Of a DNA stretch of 48,869 nucleotides, positions 21,188 to 28,546 are shown in pieces. Under the pieces are notes generated by a model. The model saw only the letters and a program-made list of their open reading frames with translations. It searched no databases and had not been told where the DNA came from. How positions within the stretch are numbered: the first letter of the stretch is position 1; each line of letters starts with the position of its first letter. The translations under genes and the position numbers were made by a program. Source of the DNA: a virus; the IMG/VR virus record IMGVR_UViG_3300009009_000018, positions 1-48,869 of that record, one strand, 5' to 3'.

Positions 21188-21493
21188 ATGACAAAGATTT
21201 TTAAGAATAAAGAACGCAATACTGGTTTTCAACACGATGTTATGGGAACAGGATCATTCTCCGTAACTTTATCGTTTCTTCCTGACTATCTAAAAGCAAA
21301 GTTCGCAACACAAGGAACACAAGGAAATCAGCATGACGGTAAGGCTTCTGCGACAGACGTACTCTATTGGGAATTAGCTTATGTGTCCGCATCTGAGTAC
21401 ACATTCACAGTTCACTATAAAACTACCTTTGTACGTGATATACAATGGGTAGCAGCAAAATTACCAAAAGATGCTGAAATTATTTCGCACTAA
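21188..21493 (+). CDS. Small beta protein, paralogue of the gene at 28244
   Basis: The 101-residue product shares a pattern with the protein at 28244: a Gly-led strand and F-x-PDYLK/IKVR (here VTLSFLPDYLKAKF), a middle strand pair, and a closing I-x-W/Y-V/I-A-A-K-L segment (IQWVAAKL). The tail fibre at 30467 may hold a related module near residue 1000. In both places the small gene stands directly before a leader-bearing gene. A beta-sandwich decoration or adaptor protein of the virion is likely. AAGGAACATGTA precedes the start. Confidence 0.6.
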   Translation: MTKIFKNKERNTGFQHDVMGTGSFSVTLSFLPDYLKAKFATQGTQGNQHDGKASATDVLYWELAYVSASEYTFTVHYKTTFVRDIQWVAAKLPKDAEIISH

Positions 21494-21516
21494 ATTATTT
21501 AGTTTCGGTGGTAGAT

Positions 21517-22260
21517 ATGACCTTTATTTCTAAGTTAAATTCTATTTTGACTGACCCTAAAAAGTCAGTCTACTACCGAAAAACAAATAATGAAGGTGGA
21601 CCATCCGCACCTTTAAATATACAGGATGCTCGTGATTGGGAAATATCGTGGGAAAAAGGACGTGCCGTCCTATTAAATACACCTCGCGTGAAAAAACCAC
21701 ATGGGGAACTTATGCCAGAAACACCAAAAGATAGAGGCGATATAACTTGGGATCGCGGTGGTTCAAATACAGGAACACTTCCGACAGATCCTAACGCTCC
21801 CTTAGATAAATTAATGTTTAAAAATAGGGATCGTAATTTAACTGAGGGAACGAGGTTGACCATGTCTTATGTAGCACGACTTGCTTCTGTACTTGCCGCA
21901 CCATTATCATTTAATGATGTACTTAAAATAATCAAAACTCTGTATCCAGATTTAAAGATGAAATTTCCAAAACCTCCCACTTTTGTGTGGAATCCTAAAA
22001 AAGAGGGTGCAGAAGTGGATGAGGGTGTAGATGATAGTATTAAGCTAAACCCACAAGAGATAAAAGATAAATTAAAGGTTAAACTTCCGCAGTTAAAATG
22101 GACATTAAGAATGTCCGATGGTGTAGAAGAGGCGGAATTAGGCTTCACGGATGACTCTACAGCTCTTTTTGAAATAGGAGCAAAAGCAAATCATCTAACT
22201 CTCACCTTTTATGAGACTAAGACACCACAGACTCTTACATATGACGATTCTGAGGCTTAA
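21517..22260 (+). CDS. Leader-bearing head-type protein, possibly a fusion of two leader modules
   Basis: I use the ATG at 21517 (MTFISKLNSILTDP), since GGTGG precedes it. The open frame also allows a GTG three codons earlier. The leader resembles that of the 28547 gene (MTISYLDRLTKILVDAP). At residue 116 a second leader-like segment appears, MSYVARLASVLAAPLS. Its ATG at 21862 has GAGG 7 nt before it, so translation may also start there. The rest is basic and Lys/Pro-rich (DLKMKFPKPPTFVW) and then ends in beta strands. No family is recognised. A packaged core protein or processed precursor is inferred. Confidence 0.6.
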   Translation: MTFISKLNSILTDPKKSVYYRKTNNEGGPSAPLNIQDARDWEISWEKGRAVLLNTPRVKKPHGELMPETPKDRGDITWDRGGSNTGTLPTDPNAPLDKLMFKNRDRNLTEGTRLTMSYVARLASVLAAPLSFNDVLKIIKTLYPDLKMKFPKPPTFVWNPKKEGAEVDEGVDDSIKLNPQEIKDKLKVKLPQLKWTLRMSDGVEEAELGFTDDSTALFEIGAKANHLTLTFYETKTPQTLTYDDSEA

Positions 22261-22284
22261 TCTCCGCTTTTTATGGATTGATAC

Positions 22285-25200
22285 ATGGCTACTAAAAAAC
22301 AATCAGAAGTTACAGCTCCCATCCCTAATTTTGATCCCTTAAAATTGATAGAAGATTCCATCAATGAGGGTTTTGATCCTGCGATGGCTACAGAAATCGA
22401 TGAGAGAGATCTTAATTGGTGTCCTAACGTTTGGCAATGGATAACAGATCCAGACTATTTAGGTATCAGTACAATTTACCCAATACAGATGCAGGTACTT
22501 CTAAAGCTGATGGGCGATGTGTGCCCTTGGTGTTCTGATTGGGAGTTTTACGTCAAAGACTTCGATGTACTTGCAGACATGGGAAACGTGCGGGATCGTT
22601 TACAACTTCTCGAATTTGGAAACTGCCCTAAATGCGGTAAAACAAGATATGATCAATATGCAGAAGGATTGTGGAATTTTCCTAATGAATTAGACCTGTT
22701 ATGGGGAATGCGGTGCTGCCATTTTGACGCACTTGTGTTCACTGATAAAGGATTAGTTAAATTAAAAGATGTAAATGTTGGTGATACCTTGACGCACGGT
22801 ATTGTGTCTGAAAAGTTCGATTCTGGGACATTACCATCCCTCCTACTTACAACGGATTTTAATTGGACACTAACAGGAGCTAAAGAATCCCATATTGTTC
22901 CAATATTAAATGCAGATTTGGAATTAGAGCATAAGTTAATTAAAGATTGCAAAGTAGGTGAGTACTTAGTGCTTCATTCCCCAGATCTATGGTCAAAAGC
23001 TAGATATCAACTGAATCCATTTATTAGGGAAAAGAACCACGGATTAGAGAAATCCTTTAATTTCCCGACTGAAGTTACTTCAGAGTTAGCCAGATTTATG
23101 GGTTACCTTGTATCTAATGGTAATTATACATCACTGAGTCATATAGAAATAGCATCAAGTGATCCAGAAACGGATGCTGATATACGAAGGTGTATTTTAT
23201 CAGTCTTTGGTGAAGAGCCAAGCCGCGTAGCCTATCAAAATACAGATAAATGCCGTAAATTAATGTTATGTGGGGTAGCTATTACTGAATGGTTATCTCA
23301 TATAGGGATGACGGATAAAACCGCTTACACTAAAGATAAATGTATCCCAGATTTCATCCTTCAGTCCCCCAAAGAGATTGTATGTGAATTTCTAGCTGGT
23401 TTGTTCGAAGGTGATGGCGGCCTTTATGTCGAAAAGGTAGGGGATCGAAGTAAGGTTCTGCTTTATTACACCTCTGCATCTAAAACGCTTATCGACCAAG
23501 TAAGACTACTTCTACTTAACTTAGGTATCGTAACCAACCTATCTAAATTTGTATCTAACGGCTTTAGTAAGGCAAATACTTATCTTGGAGATATTAACCA
23601 AGAAGAAGACGAAAATACTAAATACAGTTACCGTATAGCTACCAAATGTGCAAAATTTATTGAAATTTTCAAAGATAACGTGCGGCTTGTATCTCAAGAT
23701 AAATTGGATGCTCTCCAACAACTGAGTAAGAAAGGACGAGTCCGCTACCATACGCCTTTGGGTGATTTTCAACTAGGGACAAAAAGATGTCCAGATAAAG
23801 TAACGGAATTAGCCAAACAGGGGTATTTTTTCGTAAAAATAAAAGACATTAAAGACGGTCCTGACCTCCCGATGATGGACGTTCATATACCAATAACTAA
23901 CATATACACGGCTGATGGTTTTGTTCATCATAACTCTGGCAAGTCTGCTATCGTTGGTATCCTCTCCAGCTACCACCTTCATAGACTATTAAAGATACCC
24001 GATCCTGCATCCTACTATCGGCTTCTTAAGGGATCTCTTTTGGTAATGCGTTTTGTGGCCCTCACGGCAGGACAGGCCAATGAGTCGCTTTGGCATCAGT
24101 TTACTCGTTCTGTAGAAACATGCGCTTGGTTTGGTCAGTATCATGACTTTTTAAAACACCATGAGAAAAGATTGGGTGTTGAGCTTAATAAATGGCTTAC
24201 TCAATCTTTTGGGTATACACATAAGAAACTCTCTGGTTACTACCTTGGTGCATCTATCGATACCTCTAGAGGTAGAACAGCCGTAGGTTCGTTTTTCGAT
24301 GAAATTGGTTGGTGGTTAGGTGATGATCAAAGTAAACGGGCTAATCCTCATGAAACATACCAAGCCTACCAGAAAGCAAGTCGTACTGTAAGGAACGCAG
24401 CCGCATCTAGGTTTACCTCTGGTCAATATGATGTACCTACAGCCTTAATGGCTTGTGTATCGTCTACATCATCTAAAACCGATTATATTATGCACCTCAT
24501 TAAGATGGCAAAGACTGACACAAAACGAGTGTCGTCCCATAAGGCATCATGGGAGATTAACCCAGAATTTGCACTGAACCCTGATGAATTGCGTGCAGAA
24601 AGAGAAGCGAATTTTAAAACCTACCTTAGAGATTATGGGTCTATTCCTCCTTTTACGGAGTCCCCCTTCTTTGATAACGAGGATGCTGTTATTCGTTGTG
24701 CGAAGCTACCCATTCCAATTTGGAATGTAACTGTAGAACAGGGAGAGGTGGGTTATTATTTAAGTGCGATGAATGTAGAAAAGAATACAACAATCCCTTA
24801 CTGCCTTGCGATAGATCTAGGACACAGTGAATGCGGGTATGCAGCTTCATTGTTAAAATTAAAGGAAAGCGATTTTTCTACTATTCAGATAGCGGGGCTT
24901 TTTGCAGTCTACCCTAATAAGAAAAAGGGTGAGAGCGTAGATATGTCAAAATCATTCGTATTCTTTATTAAAAAGCTGTGCGAAGTGCTACCTATCAGAT
25001 TAATTGTGTATGATCAATGGCAGTCTAAGAGTCAAATACAAGAGCTACTTGGGTTAAAAATAACAGCGGAGCAGTACTCTTTAACGTATTCAGATTTTAC
25101 TTATTTTCGGAATCAAGTATTACAGGCAAAATTGGAATATCCTGAAACTGAAATTCCAATAGGCGACATTGATAAATCACCAGATAGCCACCAAGAGGTG

Positions 25201-25545
25201 CTAAAAGATAAGCCTTATTTGCATTTTTTGTGGCAGATGCTAAGTGTAGCTGAAATAGGTAGAAAGATCACAAAAGGTGCTGGGCATGATGACTTGTTTC
25301 GTGCCACAGTTCTAGGTTGTAAATATTTATGGGACGATGATTACAGGCGAGATTTTGAATACAGGCAAGGAATGCTTCTTGGTGGTGTGCGAGGAAGAAC
25401 AAGTAAAGGTAGACTCGTTATTGCTGGAAGTACTCGTGGTGGGCAGATGTTTACTACGGCATCTGGGGGTGGACATAATGCCACGGTGGCAAATCCCCAA
25501 GGCGGTAGAACATTAGGGGCGGTGATTACTAAATCCAAAGGTTAA
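22285..25545 (+). CDS. terL: Terminase large subunit (packaging ATPase/nuclease), intein-interrupted
   Basis: The motor pumps DNA into the prohead and cuts the concatemer. The 1086-residue precursor holds a 406-residue intein (residues 145-550), leaving a 680-residue enzyme. Splicing rebuilds the Walker A loop as GMRCSGKS. Walker B is FFDEI (Asp672, Glu673 in the precursor). The RuvC-like nuclease has Asp844 (AIDLGHS), Asp910 (VYDQWQ) and GHDD (1002-1003). Before Walker A, two CxxC pairs (CPWC, CPKC) form a probable zinc ribbon, which is unusual in this family. The activity depends on splicing. The gene lies 24 bp after the leader-bearing gene at 21517 and leads the packaging cluster. Confidence 0.95.
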   Translation: MATKKQSEVTAPIPNFDPLKLIEDSINEGFDPAMATEIDERDLNWCPNVWQWITDPDYLGISTIYPIQMQVLLKLMGDVCPWCSDWEFYVKDFDVLADMGNVRDRLQLLEFGNCPKCGKTRYDQYAEGLWNFPNELDLLWGMRCCHFDALVFTDKGLVKLKDVNVGDTLTHGIVSEKFDSGTLPSLLLTTDFNWTLTGAKESHIVPILNADLELEHKLIKDCKVGEYLVLHSPDLWSKARYQLNPFIREKNHGLEKSFNFPTEVTSELARFMGYLVSNGNYTSLSHIEIASSDPETDADIRRCILSVFGEEPSRVAYQNTDKCRKLMLCGVAITEWLSHIGMTDKTAYTKDKCIPDFILQSPKEIVCEFLAGLFEGDGGLYVEKVGDRSKVLLYYTSASKTLIDQVRLLLLNLGIVTNLSKFVSNGFSKANTYLGDINQEEDENTKYSYRIATKCAKFIEIFKDNVRLVSQDKLDALQQLSKKGRVRYHTPLGDFQLGTKRCPDKVTELAKQGYFFVKIKDIKDGPDLPMMDVHIPITNIYTADGFVHHNSGKSAIVGILSSYHLHRLLKIPDPASYYRLLKGSLLVMRFVALTAGQANESLWHQFTRSVETCAWFGQYHDFLKHHEKRLGVELNKWLTQSFGYTHKKLSGYYLGASIDTSRGRTAVGSFFDEIGWWLGDDQSKRANPHETYQAYQKASRTVRNAAASRFTSGQYDVPTALMACVSSTSSKTDYIMHLIKMAKTDTKRVSSHKASWEINPEFALNPDELRAEREANFKTYLRDYGSIPPFTESPFFDNEDAVIRCAKLPIPIWNVTVEQGEVGYYLSAMNVEKNTTIPYCLAIDLGHSECGYAASLLKLKESDFSTIQIAGLFAVYPNKKKGESVDMSKSFVFFIKKLCEVLPIRLIVYDQWQSKSQIQELLGLKITAEQYSLTYSDFTYFRNQVLQAKLEYPETEIPIGDIDKSPDSHQEVLKDKPYLHFLWQMLSVAEIGRKITKGAGHDDLFRATVLGCKYLWDDDYRRDFEYRQGMLLGGVRGRTSKGRLVIAGSTRGGQMFTTASGGGHNATVANPQGGRTLGAVITKSKG
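22717..23934 (+). mobile_element. Intein inside the terminase Walker A motif
   Basis: The element begins at the second Cys of RCCHFDALV (CHFDALVFTDKG fits block A) and ends VHHN before Ser. Splicing residues Cys1, the penultimate His, Asn and Ser+1 are present. Two dodecapeptide motifs mark a LAGLIDADG endonuclease. LAGLFEGDG has its acidic residue, but ARFMGYLVSNG has Asn where the first catalytic Asp/Glu should be. The endonuclease is therefore probably crippled while splicing should still work. The insertion point in the P-loop is the most conserved site of the gene, as is typical for inteins. Confidence 0.92.
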
Positions 25546-25562
25546 TTTTTAGGGAGTTCAAT

Positions 25563-25880
25563 ATGACGTTAGATACAATCTTGAGTGCAGTAGTTACAAA
25601 ACGGCCAGACCTCACGCAACAAGAAGCACGAGCAGTCGCCATAGATATTTTATATAGCGGCGAAGAAGCCTCTTTTGTGTTAGCATCTGAAACAACCGTG
25701 GATAAATTGATACAGAACTATAAAACGAGACAGGTATTAAGTCAAAAAGACGTTACGGCTAATGACCCTTCTACTTGTCCTGTATGTAAATTACCGTTGA
25801 AGCCGGTTAAACTTGCTGACGATAGAGATGCGGTATTTTGTTCGAAGCACTTTGTTGTTTATCCAGTTAGGAAAGGTTAG
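25563..25880 (+). CDS. Small zinc-binding protein after terminase
   Basis: This 105-residue protein has a helical N-terminus (PDLTQQEARAVAIDILYSG). Its C-terminus holds CPVCKLPLKPVKL and then VFCSKHF, a likely C2CH zinc site. AGGGAG precedes the ATG. It lies between terminase and a leader-bearing gene, so it probably acts in head assembly. No family is recognised. Confidence 0.6.
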   Translation: MTLDTILSAVVTKRPDLTQQEARAVAIDILYSGEEASFVLASETTVDKLIQNYKTRQVLSQKDVTANDPSTCPVCKLPLKPVKLADDRDAVFCSKHFVVYPVRKG

Positions 25881-25883
25881 TCG

Positions 25884-26258
25884 ATGCAGTTTTTAGAACG
25901 TGTGGAGAATTCTTATTTTGTGGTAGAGGCTGGAGTCACTCCGGCAAGGAAACCATCAAAATTGACTTCCCACAAAAGTAATAAAAAAGATGTGCTACCT
26001 AAAGCCTCTGAGGGAGCAGAAAAGGTATCGTTTTCTGAATTAACGAATACACGTAAACTGACTTCGTTCATTGAGAAAGAGTTACAGTTGACAGATCCTT
26101 TTAATTTTACAAATGAGACTTGGACAAGATTTACTAAGAAGGTTGCACCTAAATTGTTAACTGCACTTCTTATAGATATGAACATTGTTCCAAGAGCTAG
26201 AAAAGCAGAATTTGCTCGTTACTTAGAGCGGAGATTACGGACGTTGGCAAAAAATTAA
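25884..26258 (+). CDS. Leader-bearing small head protein, candidate scaffold or core component
   Basis: The leader is the clearest outside the island (MQFLERVENSYFVVEAG) and keeps the VEA boundary. The 124-residue product then has a basic, Ser-rich stretch and a helical basic end (RKAEFARYLERRLRTL). It starts 4 bp after the zinc gene and ends 20 bp before portal. Small core proteins removed by the prohead protease lie in this position in T4-like phages, so a scaffold or internal protein is likely. This is inference from position and leader. Confidence 0.65.
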   Translation: MQFLERVENSYFVVEAGVTPARKPSKLTSHKSNKKDVLPKASEGAEKVSFSELTNTRKLTSFIEKELQLTDPFNFTNETWTRFTKKVAPKLLTALLIDMNIVPRARKAEFARYLERRLRTLAKN

Positions 26259-26277
26259 CGGATAGGAAATATGCAGA

Positions 26278-28221
26278 ATGGGATACTTTAATTTTAAACG
26301 ACCAGCACTTGGCTCTTACTTAGATAGGAGAAACCCTCCGTATATGCACGATAAGAATAAAACCGTTGGTTCTTGGAAAGGGCACCGAGAAAGTATTACT
26401 GCCAGCGGATTTAATCACGATAGGTTTAATTCTCAAAAAGCGAGAATTGAAGAGGGATCTATCATTGAGGACTGGATTCCCCGTCAGCCCACGATGCTCC
26501 ATCTTCTTATGCGAAGAATATACCTGCGTGACAGCATTGCAGGTTCGGTCGTGGATATCTATAGCACAATGCCATGGGGAAAGTTATACGAACTTATAGG
26601 TATAGATGATCCAAAAATATCTCAAATGTATCAAGATATGATAGAGTCGTTAGGAATATGGGGGGAATTGCCTATTATCTCTCGCGAGTTTCTTATTATA
26701 GGTAGAATGATTGCTTCTCTCCCGTTTAATGAAACGACAGGACTGTGGGATGCCATGGTTCCTATCGATCCTGATCAAGCAAAAATACAGCCAGTTCCTT
26801 TTTCAGGAGTAAAGCCTCTTATTGATGTTCTTTCTTCTCCCGCTTGGCGGGAATTTGCTCGTAGCACAGATCCTCGGATAGTCGAGATGAAAGAAAACAT
26901 GAATAAAGATCTGTTAGCTACATTTCAAAATTCGTCTGGGTATTTTCCGCTGGAGCCAATGAATACGTTGTTTTTAGCTCGACGAGTTAACCAGTATGAT
27001 CATATCGGCACATCCTTTTTTACTCGGATTTTACCTGCGTGGGCTTATGAAACTGCACTGTGGGATGCCTCTTTGACTGGAGTAAGAAGAAGAAATCGTT
27101 CAATACTATTAGTGACTGCAGGATTAGACGAGACGTGGGAGCCGAACGATGCTGAGTTGGCTTCTTTGACGCAAATATTTATGCAGGCGGATGAAGATCC
27201 TACTGGAGCTGTTATCTCAGTTAGAAATGGTGTAGATGTTAGTGAAGTAAGAGATCCAACGTCTATCTGGGGCATTTCTCAAGAATTTGAATTTTTAAGT
27301 ACACTTAAAATGCGAGCATTGGGCGTATCTGAGGCTTATCTATCAGGTGATGCCAATGTATCAAACATGGAAACAGCAAGAACCTCGTTAGGTAAAGCGG
27401 TGGCCTCTTTTAGAGACAACATGCTTCATGAGATCTTTGCAAAACAGCTTTTTCCTGCTTTTGCTCGTATCCATAATTTTCAAAAAAGAACACAAGCAGA
27501 ACTTCGTAATAACATAAGAATCGAGTCTGGACGGGTAGCGCGTGAGCAAGAATATGACAACAGGATGTGGCAAAACGAAAGACGCACAAAATGGGGCTTT
27601 CCTATGATCACTGCCAAGCAGGCACTTGATATCCCAATCGGGTCTTTGATTATGCCTCGTCTTATTACAGAAGACACGCTCCGTCCCGAACAAGACACAG
27701 CCTATTTGGAGATGCTGGACAAGTTAAAAGAAAATGGTGTGCCAGTTCCGCTTCGCATATGGGCATCTGCGGCTGGTTATGATCTCGATAAAGCAATGGC
27801 TATGATGGAAGAAGATATCATTCTTAAAAAGCGACTAAACCAACTTTCTATGGGTGATTTAGCAGGTGGAGGTGGAGGTGAAGATTTACTTAGTGGTGGA
27901 GAAGAAGGCGGAAATAAGTCGGCAACGGACCTTTTTGAGGGTGGCGAAGAAGGTGCTTCGAGCAATCAACAAGGCAAGTCGGCTACGGTGCCGCCAAAAT
28001 GGGGATTTACCGGTGTGGGGGCAACAGTAGGAACAAGCTCTCCGCTACCGTACCAAAAGAAGCTAGGAGTATCGCACGATGTTAAAATGGTCGATGCTAC
28101 GTTAAATGCTTTTCAAGAGGGACAGGATCCTTACGTGAAAATGGTTTCTAAAATTGCACCTAATTTGCTCGCAGATTTACGTGTACCTAGAGGTAGGGAA
28201 TTGATGCCTTACACAGATTAA
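26278..28221 (+). CDS. Portal protein
   Basis: The portal forms the dodecameric ring through which DNA enters and leaves the head. The 647-residue length fits. Typical sequence includes the early LRDSIAGSVVDIYSTMPWG, a central SLTGVRRRNRSILLV stretch, and FEFLSTLKMRALGVSEAYLS with GDANVSNMETART, the tunnel-loop and stem region of many portals. A Gly/acidic-rich tail (about residues 530-575) follows. The gene order, terminase then two small head genes then portal, supports the call. I use the ATG at 26278, since an out-of-frame ATG at 26271 gives nothing sensible. Confidence 0.88.
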   Translation: MGYFNFKRPALGSYLDRRNPPYMHDKNKTVGSWKGHRESITASGFNHDRFNSQKARIEEGSIIEDWIPRQPTMLHLLMRRIYLRDSIAGSVVDIYSTMPWGKLYELIGIDDPKISQMYQDMIESLGIWGELPIISREFLIIGRMIASLPFNETTGLWDAMVPIDPDQAKIQPVPFSGVKPLIDVLSSPAWREFARSTDPRIVEMKENMNKDLLATFQNSSGYFPLEPMNTLFLARRVNQYDHIGTSFFTRILPAWAYETALWDASLTGVRRRNRSILLVTAGLDETWEPNDAELASLTQIFMQADEDPTGAVISVRNGVDVSEVRDPTSIWGISQEFEFLSTLKMRALGVSEAYLSGDANVSNMETARTSLGKAVASFRDNMLHEIFAKQLFPAFARIHNFQKRTQAELRNNIRIESGRVAREQEYDNRMWQNERRTKWGFPMITAKQALDIPIGSLIMPRLITEDTLRPEQDTAYLEMLDKLKENGVPVPLRIWASAAGYDLDKAMAMMEEDIILKKRLNQLSMGDLAGGGGGEDLLSGGEEGGNKSATDLFEGGEEGASSNQQGKSATVPPKWGFTGVGATVGTSSPLPYQKKLGVSHDVKMVDATLNAFQEGQDPYVKMVSKIAPNLLADLRVPRGRELMPYTD

Positions 28222-28243
28222 ACAAATAAGGGAGGGCTTCTAT

Positions 28244-28546
28244 ATGATGATGGAACCTAAGACTCTTTTTATAGAGAAACGTATTAGTGATGCCGTTTCG
28301 GTGATTCCTGGAGTGGGAATCCTCACGGTAGACGTACCGTTCGTCCCTGACTATATCAAGGTACGCTATCTCGATACATGTAGGAAAAGCACACTTGACG
28401 AACTTACTTACGATCTTCTTTTTACGGGAGATCCTTCTTCTCCATATCAGCTTGTTATGTCATGGTCGGTAGCAAGCGGAAGGCGACGCAGGTTTAAGTA
28501 CATTGTTGCAAAACTGTCTTCGTTTCACAATGGAGCACACAACTAA
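28244..28546 (+). CDS. Small beta protein, paralogue of the gene at 21188
   Basis: The 100-residue protein carries the same pattern as the gene at 21188: ILTVDVPFVPDYIKVRYL, a middle strand pair, then RRRRFKYIVAKLSS. GGAGGG precedes three consecutive ATG codons, any of which may serve. It ends one base from the leader-bearing gene at 28547, repeating the two-gene arrangement at 21188-22260. It is probably a virion surface or head-associated protein. Confidence 0.6.
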   Translation: MMMEPKTLFIEKRISDAVSVIPGVGILTVDVPFVPDYIKVRYLDTCRKSTLDELTYDLLFTGDPSSPYQLVMSWSVASGRRRRFKYIVAKLSSFHNGAHN

